From contig JAEUJY010000012.1 of assembly GCA_016794525.1 (NCBI GenBank), positions 1 through 64,000 of the forward strand: a DNA stretch of 64,000 bases, in the 5' to 3' direction. Shown here in pieces: positions 1-9,015 of this stretch (positions are counted from its first letter, which is position 1; the number at the start of each line of letters is the position of its first letter). Position numbers and translations under genes: made by a program. Below the pieces are notes generated by a model. The model saw only the letters and a list, made by a program, of their open reading frames with translations, made no database searches and was not told where the DNA came from. The DNA comes from Myxococcales bacterium (lineage in GTDB: Bacteria > Myxococcota_A > Polyangia > Haliangiales > Haliangiaceae).

Positions 1-1884
1 CGTCGTCGGCCGGTCGGCCACATCGAACCCGCGCGTCACCGCGAACCCGCGCCCGTCCCACGTCCACACCGGCCGGTCGTACGCGTCCGCCACCGCCCAC
101 GTCGGCCCCGCGTCCACGCTCCCCTGCGCCACCACCCGCCCCCGCAGGTCCCGCACGTACCTGAACGCCTCAAGCCCGCGCGCGTCGATCACCGCCTGCG
201 CCTGCCCCGTCGCGTCCAGCACCTGCCGCGTCCACGCGTCCACCGCGCTCGCGTCGCCGACCGCCCGCGTCGCGCACACCACGCCCCGCGCGTCGACGTG
301 CGTCACCGTCGGCGTCCCCGCGTGCCCGGCCGCGTGCTCGTAGGCCACCCGCTCTGCATCATCCACCGGCCGCCCCTCCCGCACCACCCGGTACGTCGAC
401 TCCAGCACGTTGTCCCCCGGCGTCGCCGCCGTCGTCGCCCACGCCCCGGGCGCCGTCGTCGCGTACGTCCCGTTCGGCAGGTCGACCCGCACCGGCCGCC
501 CCACCGCGTCGTACGTCGTCACCGTCGACACCCCGAACCGCGCCAGCACCGCGTCCCCTTCGTACGCCGCGCTCGGCGAGAAGTACGGCTCGTACACCCG
601 CCCCGGCTGCCCCTTCGCGTCGTAGACCACGTGCCCCGACACCCGCCAGCGCTCGGCCGCTGGCGCCAGCACCGGCCGCCCGCCCGCGTCGACGATCACC
701 TGCCCGCTCGCGTCGCGCTGGATCGCCGGCCCCGCCTCGACCTGCACCTTCTCTTGCAGCACGCGCCCGAACCCGTCGAGGTAGCGCACGCGCACCTCCA
801 GCGGACCGATCGCCGCGCCGCCGCCCGCGCCGTCATCGACCAGCGCGCTGCGCGCCACGGTCACCTCGGCGATCGGCGTCGCGTCGCGCGCCCACGCGCG
901 GTCGTCGATGAACGTCGTGGTCGCCGCGTCCGCCAGGTAGCCCGCCGGATCCGCGAGCACCGCCGCGACCGTCGCCGCCCCCGCCGTCCAGCTGATCGCC
1001 GTGCCCGTCTTCCACGGCTGCGCGCCGACGTGGCCCTCGACGCCGCTCGCGACCACGCGGCCGAAGCCGTCGTGCACCGCGCTGGTCGTCGTGCCGTTGG
1101 GATCGATCGTGCGCGCCGGCGCCATCACGCGGTAGTCGATGATCGACGTGGTCGACAGCCCGAGCGCGTCGATCTGCGCGGTCACCACGAGCTGATCGTC
1201 GTCGTAGACCTGCTCCGCCGTCGCGCCGTCCCCGCGCACCGTGCGCGTCACCAGGCCGAACGGGCCGCTGACCTCTTGCACCGGGCCGCGCTGCCACCAG
1301 TGGCCGTCGGCCAGCACGTACCCCAGCGCCGCGACGCCGGCCGCGTCGATGCGCGGCGCGAGCGCCGCCGCCACCAGCCCAGGCGTCAGGCACGCCACCT
1401 CGGCGTGATGGACGCGCGGCGCCTTGGGCACCACGCCGAACGGCGCCTCGGCCGCGCGCGCCGCGTCCCAGTAATAGGTGCGCTGCCAGGTCAGCCGCCG
1501 CGCCGCCGGTGCCGCCGCCGCCGGCTCGAGCGCCTGCTCGAACGGCGCCGGGCTGGCCAGCGCCGCAAGCACCGCCGGGGCGGTCAGCGCCTCGACGCCG
1601 ATGCGACCGCCGACCGGCGTGGCGCCGACCAGCTCGAGCTGCGTCGTCGCGAGCTCGGCGCCCAGCAAGAACTGCGTGTCGACGTCGACGTCGGCGCGGC
1701 TGGTGTCGGTGACCGTCACCCAGGTCCGCGCCTGGGCCGGATCGTCGACCGCGCCGCGCCGCGCGTACGCCACCTGCGCGGTGCGCGTCGGCGCGCCCCA
1801 GGCGTCGTGCGCCAGCACCAGCTCCTCGGTCAAGCGCGGATCGCCGCCCTGTCGCTCGTAGGTCGCGACGCGCCGCCAGATCAC
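1..1884 (-). CDS. TcB/TccC-like Rhs (YD-repeat) toxin protein, headless and 3'-partial
   Basis: The frame is open from 1983 down to the window edge; the first usable start is the GTG at 1882-1884, so about 628 codons are visible and the C-terminus lies outside. Residues near the start (TYERQGGDPR, then LVLAHDAWGAP) match the middle of insecticidal toxin-complex B subunits, followed by DYRVMAPARTIDPNGT and DGFGRV, and near the edge a YD repeat (AYDRPVWTWDGRGF). TcB proteins normally carry several hundred residues of SpvB and FG-GAP propeller before this point; they are absent, because the end of the upstream lipoprotein gene lies 77 nt before the GTG. In the family, the Rhs/TcB part forms a cocoon that encloses a toxic C-terminus. 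It may be a decapitated remnant or a real short Rhs effector of the upstream spike operon. Family assignment is firm, functionality is not. Confidence 0.75.
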   Translation of the reverse strand, partial: MIWRRVATYERQGGDPRLTEELVLAHDAWGAPTRTAQVAYARRGAVDDPAQARTWVTVTDTSRADVDVDTQFLLGAELATTQLELVGATPVGGRIGVEALTAPAVLAALASPAPFEQALEPAAAAPAARRLTWQRTYYWDAARAAEAPFGVVPKAPRVHHAEVACLTPGLVAAALAPRIDAAGVAALGYVLADGHWWQRGPVQEVSGPFGLVTRTVRGDGATAEQVYDDDQLVVTAQIDALGLSTTSIIDYRVMAPARTIDPNGTTTSAVHDGFGRVVASGVEGHVGAQPWKTGTAISWTAGAATVAAVLADPAGYLADAATTTFIDDRAWARDATPIAEVTVARSALVDDGAGGGAAIGPLEVRVRYLDGFGRVLQEKVQVEAGPAIQRDASGQVIVDAGGRPVLAPAAERWRVSGHVVYDAKGQPGRVYEPYFSPSAAYEGDAVLARFGVSTVTTYDAVGRPVRVDLPNGTYATTAPGAWATTAATPGDNVLESTYRVVREGRPVDDAERVAYEHAAGHAGTPTVTHVDARGVVCATRAVGDASAVDAWTRQVLDATGQAQAVIDARGLEAFRYVRDLRGRVVAQGSVDAGPTWAVADAYDRPVWTWDGRGFAVTRGFDVADRPTT

Positions 1885-1960
1885 CGGCGCCCGGGGCGCG
1901 CTCGACGTTGAGCTGCACGGCCAACGCCGCCGGCGATCGACGAGCTGCGCGCGAGTCCGG

Positions 1961-2878
1961 TCAGATCGGAGCCGGCCGCAGCTTCAGCTCGAACTTCGGG
2001 TTGCCGCGGACGCAGCGGACGCCGAGTCGGATCGGGTTGGGGATGTTCTGGTAGTCGTCGTACTCGGTGCCAGGAATCCCCAGATCGAGCCACAGCTCCG
2101 ATGGCTCCCGGCCCAGGAGGCCCCATCCCCCGCCCTTCACGCCAGGCCGGCCTTCATAGAACCCGTCGACCCACTCCTCTACGTTGCCGGACAGGTCCTC
2201 GACACCCGTCGGGCTCGCGTAGTCAGGGTGCGGACCGATCGGGTGTGGCCCCGTCCGCTCCTCGCAGACCGAGTTGTACCCGTACTTGCACAGCGCCGCG
2301 GGCGTCTGGTCGTCACCCCATGGATACCGACGGAAGTTGCACGTGGTGCCGTGACGGTCGTCCCGAACTTCCAGCGGATCCGTGCACGGCGACGGCCCGC
2401 GCGCCGCAGCCTGCCACTCTTCAGGCGTCGCAAGTCGGCGTCCAGTCGCCTTGCAGAACGCCTGCGCGTCCACGAACGACAGCTCGAGTGGGGCGTCATC
2501 CGCCTGCCCATCGAGGAACGCCTTCGGCGCGCAGGCCTTGCACCGCCGGTAGTCGCCAACCGAACTCTCCCGCTTGCTCACCCACAGCGGCTCCGCCAGC
2601 ACGAGCAGCGCTGGGTCCTTGTTCATGATGCCCAGGTGGGCACGCTCCTCGAAGTCGACAGCGTAGCGAGCAGGCGGCAGACGCACTTCCGGGCCGAACT
2701 CGCCATCGACCTCGCAATAGCCCGCCACGTTGCACGTCCCCGGGCAAGTTTCCACGTCATGGCTACACGCCCCGGGCACAGGCACGGCGTCGCGGTGGGG
2801 CGCCGCCTTCTCCTTCCGCGCTGAGCCGGTGCAGGCAACGAACACCGCTGCGACGGCGACTGCCGCGGGGGCGTTCAT
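1961..2878 (-). CDS. Formylglycine-generating-enzyme (SUMF1/FGE)-like lipoprotein
   Basis: 305 residues. An N-terminal lipoprotein-type signal (AAVFVAC) predicts export to the envelope. The rest is an FGE-sulfatase fold: RLATPEEWQAAARG, YPWGDD, the diagnostic SPTGVEDLSGNVEEWVDGFY-type segment, and a terminal RLGVRCVR. True FGE enzymes convert a sulfatase cysteine to formylglycine; many secreted myxobacterial members are of unknown, probably binding, function, and nothing here proves catalysis. The ATG overlaps the stop of the 1064-residue gene upstream (ATGA), so translation is probably coupled. It is the last intact gene of the spike operon. Confidence 0.8.
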   Translation of the reverse strand: MNAPAAVAVAAVFVACTGSARKEKAAPHRDAVPVPGACSHDVETCPGTCNVAGYCEVDGEFGPEVRLPPARYAVDFEERAHLGIMNKDPALLVLAEPLWVSKRESSVGDYRRCKACAPKAFLDGQADDAPLELSFVDAQAFCKATGRRLATPEEWQAAARGPSPCTDPLEVRDDRHGTTCNFRRYPWGDDQTPAALCKYGYNSVCEERTGPHPIGPHPDYASPTGVEDLSGNVEEWVDGFYEGRPGVKGGGWGLLGREPSELWLDLGIPGTEYDDYQNIPNPIRLGVRCVRGNPKFELKLRPAPI

Positions 2879-5800
2879 CCTCCACCTGCCCGCAAGATCT
2901 CGAGCCGCTTCATCTCCTCGTCGAACAGGTGCTGAGCCTTGCCGACGTCGATATCGAGACCGAGTTCTCGCAGCAGCTCGAGCCAGCTCTTGTCGCGTGA
3001 AGTGAACTCGGTCATCAAGTGCTTCAACGCCTCCTCAAGCTGCGACACCGCAGCGTGCAGGTGCATGGTCAGGGTCTTGTACGCCAGCGTCGCGTGCTTC
3101 TCAACCGCGGCCGACATCCCGCTCACCTGCGCCAGCCGCTTGAACGCCTCGACGTCCTCCACGATGCCCTGCTGCGCGATGACGCTTCGCGCCTTCTCGC
3201 TGAGCGCGGTCTCCAGATCGCGCGCCAGCAGCGTCCGCAGCCGGAACAAGACCCGAACCAGCCGGCTCAAGCTGAAGGCCACCGACTCCTCGTCGGTCTG
3301 GAACACCTGGAGGCGCGCCATGTTCTCGCGCTCGAGCTTCTCATCATCGATCGAATCCAAGAACGACCCGATCGTCTCCTCGGAATGCTGCACGACGAAC
3401 ACGCCTTTCGCCCGCATGTCCTCGTACAGCGTGACGTAGCGCCGCAGCAACAGCCGCAAGATCGGACCGACGGTGCCGATCTTCAGGTTGCGCTGAATGC
3501 TCGACCCCAGCAGGGGCGAGTCGCTCAGCTTGGCCCACTTCTCCTCGGCGTTGTTGTCCTTCCACTTCTTCTTCTGCGGCGCGCGGTTCGTCGCCCGGAA
3601 GACCAGGCTGTTGAACATGAACACGCCGACCACGTTACCCACGACCTCGCCGTTGAGCTCCGCGCGATCGGCCGTCGGCCCGGGCAGGTCGCGCACCAGC
3701 CCGATCAGCAGCTCCTGCAGCGTCGGGAAGAGCTTGTCGTCGAGCTGGTCGTCCGCGTACATCAGGAGCCCGATCATCGAGGCGATCGCCACCATGATGA
3801 TCGCCGGGCGCGCCGGCCGGATCCACTTCACCTCCCACTTCTTCCACGTGAACGGTCGGTTGCCCCACGTGTAGGCGATCGTCTTCCAGATGTGCGGGCT
3901 CAACATCCCGGCCGCGAGCAGCGCCGGGAACGCGCGGCTCCGACGCAGGGCCGTGAGCACGTCGTCGAGGTCGTGCAGCTTGAGCTCGTTGGCCAGCTGC
4001 TCGGCGAGCTCGCCGAGCTGGAACCCAGCCTCGAGCTCCCACTCCGCCGGGTTGGGCGGCTCCTGATCGATCTCCTGGCCGAACAGGTGAAGGATCGGGT
4101 TCACCTGATCGTGCTCGAGGTGGTACAGGCTCGACATCAGGAGCAGCACGCCGTTGACCGTGTGCCCCATCGCCTTCTTGAAGTGCTCGACGCCGGCGCG
4201 CGCACTCTCCTTGGTCAGCTCGCGCTCCAGCGTCTGGACCACCTCGTGCACGCGCTCGATGACGTGCTGCAGGCGGCGCACCATCTTGTAGTAGCGGTAC
4301 TCGGGGATGCCCTCGGCCAGCGTCGTGCCGATCGTCCCGCGCACGAAGCCATCGTACAGCGTGTTCACCAGGTAGCCGCGGAAGAAGCCGTCGGCGAACG
4401 CGCGCCACTTCTGGGCGTCGCCGTTGGGGTCGTCGTCCCCGCTGGCGTAGACGAACAGCGACGTCACCAGCGACGTCATCTTGGCGGCCAGCGCCGGCAC
4501 CAGCCGCATGGCTGCGCGCTTCGCGAGTTCTCCGGCCGCCCGCTTCGCCCCCTCCTCGGTGATGAAGCGCGCCATCGCCGCTGGGCCGATCGCCGTCACC
4601 ACAAATGGCGCCGCCGCGCACGCCGCGACCAGCCCGACCAGCGGGATCACACCCGCCGTGTTCTCGTAGACGATCTCGGCGACCTCGATCAGGTACGCGT
4701 CCCAGACGAAGTCGTTGTGGGTCTGGACAAAGACCGCACCGTTCTTCACGTCGCGCAGATACACCCAGGAGCCGTCGGCGCCGATGAACCGCGCGCTGCC
4801 GAAGCGCGTGCCCTGCGGGATGACCAGCTTGTCCGGATCGACCAGGACCGCCTCGATGTCCTTGCGCCGCTGCGCGTTGACCTCGAGCAGGTGCTGGTTC
4901 GGATCAGCGGCGCTGGCCAGCGCCTTCTTGGCGGCGTCGATGCCCCACTGCCGGACGCTGCCGAACGCCCCCTTGTCGGGCCGGACGCTGTGCCCTGCGA
5001 AGTCGATCACGTAGAACGGGTCGGGGAAGAAGCCCTTCACCATCTCGACGAACCACGCCCACGGGTCGCCGGCGCTGCTGAGCTGTTGCGCGTTGCCGAC
5101 GCCGAGCAGCGACTCGACCAGCTGCCGGGGGTCGAGCATGAGGCGCTCACCGCCGCCCTTGCCGGGCCGTGGCCGCCGACGACCGTCGACGATGTTCTTC
5201 GGGAACCCCTGCGCGGCGTGGAACAGCACCGCCGTGGTGCGACGTGACGTCTCGAGCAGGCCGAAGTGGAACGAGTCGTACGAGCCGACGAGCTCCTTGG
5301 CCGACAGCGCCCCGTGCTCGTCCTCGGCCAGCGCGAACAAGCGGTAGCCGTTCGGAGAAGTCAACAGCAGGTAGTCGCCGCCCGTCTTGAGGAACACCTC
5401 CGACGTCGATCGAACCAGCATCTCATCGGTGTAGGCAGAGACGACATCGCGTGATCCGACCTCGCCGGGTTGCCACTTCATGAAGTAGTCACCGGCGGGC
5501 GCGGTGTACGTGCCGTAGGTCGCCAGCACCTGCATGAAGCGCTTGGGCTTGACCTTGCGCAGGCTCGCGGGGCGGTCGTGGATGTCTCGCAGGTTGGTCT
5601 GATAGACCTCCCGCGTCTCGGTGGACATGCTCCCGAGCGTCTCGGCGAAGGCCGTGGGGATGCCCGAGCGCCTCATCTCGTCCGTATCGTCGACGGGGAT
5701 GTCCGCGAACTGCTGCCAGTGGAGGAGGTGCGTGACGTAGGCTCGGGCGAGGTCGGCGCGGTACGGCTTGACGCGGTAGCGCTCGTCAGGCTCCAGCTCC

Positions 5801-6069
5801 AGGGGATCGCGCACCACGTCGAGCGGGTTCTTGTCGATCACCAGCCCAAACAGCGTGGCCGTGTAGTCGTCACGGCCTTCGAGGATCTTCACCACCCTCG
5901 GCTTGCGCCAGCGGCGATAGGAGCCGAGGTGGATCGCGGCGACACGCTCGATGCCGACGCCGAGCGTCTGCACCATCTCTCCTTGAAAGAGCTCGTCGAC
6001 GTACGACAGCAGTCGCTCGACCGCGGCTTGCTCCGACGCCGGCTCGGTGGGCTCGAACGCGCTGCTCAT
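2875..6069 (-). CDS. Large hypothetical protein of the VgrG-like operon (possible injected effector)
   Basis: 1064 residues; I do not recognise a family. It is mostly soluble, charged and helical, with two hydrophobic stretches that could be membrane segments, near residue 470 (GVIPLVGLVAACAAAPFVV) and near residue 760 (IIMVAIASMIGLLMYA). It has no signal peptide. It overlaps both neighbours by 4 nt (ATGA) and lies in one run of coupled genes downstream of the spike gene, the usual place for a cargo effector of a contractile injection or type VI-like system. An internal hydrophobic hairpin would fit a pore-forming or membrane-anchored cargo. Function is inference from position only. Confidence 0.7.
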   Translation of the reverse strand: MSSAFEPTEPASEQAAVERLLSYVDELFQGEMVQTLGVGIERVAAIHLGSYRRWRKPRVVKILEGRDDYTATLFGLVIDKNPLDVVRDPLELEPDERYRVKPYRADLARAYVTHLLHWQQFADIPVDDTDEMRRSGIPTAFAETLGSMSTETREVYQTNLRDIHDRPASLRKVKPKRFMQVLATYGTYTAPAGDYFMKWQPGEVGSRDVVSAYTDEMLVRSTSEVFLKTGGDYLLLTSPNGYRLFALAEDEHGALSAKELVGSYDSFHFGLLETSRRTTAVLFHAAQGFPKNIVDGRRRPRPGKGGGERLMLDPRQLVESLLGVGNAQQLSSAGDPWAWFVEMVKGFFPDPFYVIDFAGHSVRPDKGAFGSVRQWGIDAAKKALASAADPNQHLLEVNAQRRKDIEAVLVDPDKLVIPQGTRFGSARFIGADGSWVYLRDVKNGAVFVQTHNDFVWDAYLIEVAEIVYENTAGVIPLVGLVAACAAAPFVVTAIGPAAMARFITEEGAKRAAGELAKRAAMRLVPALAAKMTSLVTSLFVYASGDDDPNGDAQKWRAFADGFFRGYLVNTLYDGFVRGTIGTTLAEGIPEYRYYKMVRRLQHVIERVHEVVQTLERELTKESARAGVEHFKKAMGHTVNGVLLLMSSLYHLEHDQVNPILHLFGQEIDQEPPNPAEWELEAGFQLGELAEQLANELKLHDLDDVLTALRRSRAFPALLAAGMLSPHIWKTIAYTWGNRPFTWKKWEVKWIRPARPAIIMVAIASMIGLLMYADDQLDDKLFPTLQELLIGLVRDLPGPTADRAELNGEVVGNVVGVFMFNSLVFRATNRAPQKKKWKDNNAEEKWAKLSDSPLLGSSIQRNLKIGTVGPILRLLLRRYVTLYEDMRAKGVFVVQHSEETIGSFLDSIDDEKLERENMARLQVFQTDEESVAFSLSRLVRVLFRLRTLLARDLETALSEKARSVIAQQGIVEDVEAFKRLAQVSGMSAAVEKHATLAYKTLTMHLHAAVSQLEEALKHLMTEFTSRDKSWLELLRELGLDIDVGKAQHLFDEEMKRLEILRAGGG

Positions 6070-7058
6070 GAACGACCTCCGCGCGCCGGCCGGCGGCGGC
6101 GTGGGGTGATGGTGCCGGTGGCCAAGGGCGCGGTGCCGCTGGGCGCGGGGTGAAGGACGAGGCCGGCGAAGGTCATCCGCTCGTGGCCGTCGGCGGTGCC
6201 TCGCTCGACCTTGGTGCCGGCCGCGAACATCGTGCGCAGCATCGCGCCATCAGGGCGCAGCACCTCGATCGTGCCGTCAGGCTGAACATCGAGCCCGATC
6301 CCGCGGGGCGCCTGCGCGGGATCGTCGTCATCACGGTGAGGGATCGCGATCAGCGGGCGACGCAGACTGAGCCCGAGCGGCGCAGGCTGGGCAGCGTCCC
6401 GCGACGTCAGGATGCCGCTCGGGTGGACCTTGCATTGTCCGACGACCGGCGCCGGCTGGTGAGCATCGTCGGCGTCCTCCGGGCTCGCCAAGGCCAGCGC
6501 GATGTTCGGGACACACGCCGGCACGGCGTACGCGTCGTCGCGGATCGCCTCCCCCTCGTCATCGAAGCCCACGATGTGTAGCGCCGTGAGGCGTGGGACG
6601 ACGCGGGGCACGGCTAGCAACGTCGGCGCCTTGCTCCGGAACTTCTCGGCGCCGCCGATCTCGATCGACACCCCCAGCTCGTACTCGGTGCCTTCGATCT
6701 CCTCGGCCTCCGACAGGATCGGGACGTCGTAGACCGTGTCGCTGCCGGGGAACCGCAGCTTGATGATCAGCGCGTCGGGTGGCGCCGGCTCGATCGTGGC
6801 CGACGCCACCTTGAACGCGCGCCAGTCGGGCTTGCGGCCGCCGCCCGGCGGCGCGGGCTCGATGCTGCCGACGAACGTCGCGAGCAGATCATCCGGCGTC
6901 CCCTCGCGGCGGGGTTTACCGTCGGCGCCCAGGAACGCGTCGAGCTCCCAGATCTTGATCGTCACGTCAGCCGCCTTCCGTGGCTGGTGGATGCGGACCT
7001 CGATCGGCTGGTTGAGGTCGGTGACGCGGCCCGGGTGGAGTCGACCGTGGAACTTCAT
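6066..7058 (-). CDS. Hypothetical spike-operon accessory protein
   Basis: 330 residues beginning MKFHGRLHPGRVTDLNQPIEV. The frame is open upstream, but the ATG at 7056-7058 forms an ATGA overlap with the stop of the preceding gene and is the better start. The N-terminal third looks like a beta-sandwich (VRIHQPRKAADVTIKIWELDAFLG) and the C-terminus is also beta-rich with short linkers. No signal peptide or membrane segment is seen. Its place between a two-domain beta-sandwich protein and the large putative effector suggests an adaptor that loads cargo on the spike. I know of no named family. Confidence 0.7.
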   Translation of the reverse strand: MKFHGRLHPGRVTDLNQPIEVRIHQPRKAADVTIKIWELDAFLGADGKPRREGTPDDLLATFVGSIEPAPPGGGRKPDWRAFKVASATIEPAPPDALIIKLRFPGSDTVYDVPILSEAEEIEGTEYELGVSIEIGGAEKFRSKAPTLLAVPRVVPRLTALHIVGFDDEGEAIRDDAYAVPACVPNIALALASPEDADDAHQPAPVVGQCKVHPSGILTSRDAAQPAPLGLSLRRPLIAIPHRDDDDPAQAPRGIGLDVQPDGTIEVLRPDGAMLRTMFAAGTKVERGTADGHERMTFAGLVLHPAPSGTAPLATGTITPRRRRPARGGRS

Positions 7059-7627
7059 GACGCCTCCGACGACGTGAGCGCGACCAGCGCGATCCCGTCG
7101 CGCCGCGGGCCGAGCGTCACGGTCGCGTGGCCGGCCTCGCCGCGCAGTTCGTACTCGCCGATCGGCAGCGGCGCCGGATGCGAGGCCATGCCGGCGTCGT
7201 CGGTGAACAGGGTCACCGACGCCGGGCCTGACAGGGTGAACCGCGCGTCGGCGATCGGCGTGAACGCGTCGTCGCCGATGTACAGGTTGACGAACCCGAG
7301 CTGGACGCCGGGGACGTGGCGCTCGTGGCGCTCGTCGCGGGTCGAGACCGCGGGGGCGTGCACCTTCGCGGTCTCGAGCGCCAGCTCGTAGTCCTGGAAC
7401 GGGACGTGCTCGTGGAAGACGACGCCGTCCTGGTCGGTCGTCAACTCGACCGTGCCCTGCCCCGGCACCTGGACCGACACCAGGTACGCCGCGAGCGGCG
7501 CCTGCCCGAACTCGTCCATCAACCGGACGTGCAGGTAGCCGGTCGACTCCCACTCGATGGTCGGCTGGTCGTCCTTGACCGCCACGCCTTCGGTGAACGC
7601 CTTGGTCGTGGTCTTGATCGTGGGCAT
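7055..7627 (-). CDS. Two-domain beta-sandwich (carboxypeptidase-regulatory-like) spike adaptor
   Basis: 190 residues in two similar halves, each with the pattern of strands ending in a D-x-D/A-G turn and a P-x-G-x-Y-E-L strand (DQDGVVFHEHVPFQDYEL; DDAGMASHPAPLPIGEYEL). This is the look of transthyretin-like or carboxypeptidase-regulatory domains. The same kind of domain closes the C-terminus of the VgrG-like protein upstream, which supports a structural partner role. There is a 1-nt overlap with the upstream stop (TGATG) and a 4-nt overlap downstream. Confidence 0.7.
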   Translation of the reverse strand: MPTIKTTTKAFTEGVAVKDDQPTIEWESTGYLHVRLMDEFGQAPLAAYLVSVQVPGQGTVELTTDQDGVVFHEHVPFQDYELALETAKVHAPAVSTRDERHERHVPGVQLGFVNLYIGDDAFTPIADARFTLSGPASVTLFTDDAGMASHPAPLPIGEYELRGEAGHATVTLGPRRDGIALVALTSSEAS

Positions 7628-8985
7628 CAGGCGTCCTCCGCGCTGACCAGGTGCAGCTTCCAGGTGCCGATCGCGGCCTCGGCGATCGCCACCTTGCCGT
7701 CGGCGTCGGCGGTGGCTCGGACGCGGTCACCGGTCTCGACGGTCTCGAGCTCGACCTCGACGCCGAACGCCGGCAGCTCGTCGAGCATCAGCGTCGCGGC
7801 GAACGGCTTGACCAACGTCAGCACGTCGCTCTCGGCCGACTGTCCGCCGGCGGTGACGGTGAACGTGTACTGCGCGACGCGGGTGTCCTTCGGGGTGGTC
7901 CACGTGGCGTTGGCGACCGCGTCGCCGCACGTCCCGGACACCGTCGCGACAGGTGCGCCGCCGTCGGCAGGCCGGATCTCGAAGCTCGCGGCCTGGCCGG
8001 CCAGGTCGAGGCACATCGCCGCCAGCTCGACGGTGGCACCGACCGGGACCTTGGCCTGGACCCAGCGGGCAGACAGCAGCGCCGGGACCGGCTCGGGTGG
8101 TTCCGTCGCGGCCGCCTCCGCCGCGGCGGGGCCTGGGGTGGCGTTGCCGGCACCGCCCGCAGCAGCGCCGCCGCCACCTCCACTGCCACCAGCGCCGCCG
8201 CCGGCCTGAGCGCTGGCCTGGCCACCATCGGCGCCACCGCCCGACCCCGTCGCAGGATCGCTGTCCGGTACCTCGGCGACCGTGGCGTCGGCCTTGGCCG
8301 CGGCCGCTACGCCACCGGGATTGACGTCGATGGTGGAGCCCTTGAGCGCCACCATGTTGCCGTTGATCTTCACCCCCGCCTTGCCGGTGCCGTTGACCCC
8401 GGTCGACTTGCCCATCAGATCGACCGAGCCCTTGCCGGTGATCGCGATCTCACCGGCGACGATCGTGAGTTCATCCTTGGCCTGGATCGCGACGTCCCCC
8501 TGCTTGGCCTCGATCGTGATGCCGGCGTCCTTGGCGATCGTCACGGTGCCGATGCCGGCGCCGTCGGCGATCACCAGCTTGCCGTCCTTGTCATCGAACG
8601 TGACGGTGTGCCCCGACTTCGACGCGAACACCCGCCGCGGATTGTCGCCGCCCGGGTTCGCCTCGGTCGGCTTGTCCAAGCCATTCCAGATCTGCCCGAC
8701 TACGATCGGCCGGGCGACCTCGCCGTGCTCGAAGCCGACCAGCACCTCGTCGTCGACCTCGGGCAACGTGAACCAGCCGCGATCGCGACCCGCGCCGATC
8801 GCGACCACCGGGCACCACCACGTGGCGTCGGGGCCGAGCACCGGGATCTTCACCTTCACCCGGCACTGTCGCGAGGGGTCCTTGATGTCGACCACGACGC
8901 CGATCACCACCTCATGCGCGCGCTCCGCCTCGGCCTCGGCAGCGCGGAGCTGCGACTGGAACAGCGACGCGAGATGCCAGCTCAT
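7627..8985 (-). CDS. VgrG/Gp5-like (gpV) spike protein without the Gp27-like head
   Basis: 452 residues from the ATG at 8983-8985, which is preceded by GGGGAG six bases upstream; an in-frame upstream start at 9060 lacks this. Residues ~25-105 are the Gp5 OB-fold (VVIGVVVDIKDPSRQCRVKV, TWWCPVVAIGAGRDRGWFTLPEVDDEVLVGF, PIVVGQIWNG). Then follow short beta-helix repeats (GTVTIAKDAGITIEAKQGDVAIQ) to about 220, a Gly/Ala-rich linker, and two beta-sandwich domains. The protein is the trimeric spike tip of phage-tail, type VI or extracellular injection machines; short forms lacking the N-terminal Gp27-like domain resemble gpV. No sheath, tube or baseplate genes lie in this window. It heads a tightly coupled five-gene operon. 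Confidence 0.82.
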   Translation of the reverse strand: MSWHLASLFQSQLRAAEAEAERAHEVVIGVVVDIKDPSRQCRVKVKIPVLGPDATWWCPVVAIGAGRDRGWFTLPEVDDEVLVGFEHGEVARPIVVGQIWNGLDKPTEANPGGDNPRRVFASKSGHTVTFDDKDGKLVIADGAGIGTVTIAKDAGITIEAKQGDVAIQAKDELTIVAGEIAITGKGSVDLMGKSTGVNGTGKAGVKINGNMVALKGSTIDVNPGGVAAAAKADATVAEVPDSDPATGSGGGADGGQASAQAGGGAGGSGGGGGAAAGGAGNATPGPAAAEAAATEPPEPVPALLSARWVQAKVPVGATVELAAMCLDLAGQAASFEIRPADGGAPVATVSGTCGDAVANATWTTPKDTRVAQYTFTVTAGGQSAESDVLTLVKPFAATLMLDELPAFGVEVELETVETGDRVRATADADGKVAIAEAAIGTWKLHLVSAEDA

Positions 8986-9015
8986 CGCGTGCTCCCCATT
9001 TCCGGTCCGATCACT

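Noticed and set aside
298..1911. Long plus-strand open frame opposite the Rhs gene, rich in Arg/Pro/His
   Set aside because: It is the antisense shadow of the toxin gene; its composition (runs of RR, PP, HH) is typical of noncoding frames in GC-rich DNA, while the minus frame gives clear TcB/Rhs motifs.
3019..5247. 742-codon plus-strand frame within the large spike-operon gene
   Set aside because: Arg/Gln/Val-rich, with no domain; the opposite frame overlaps its neighbours by ATGA and has normal protein composition.
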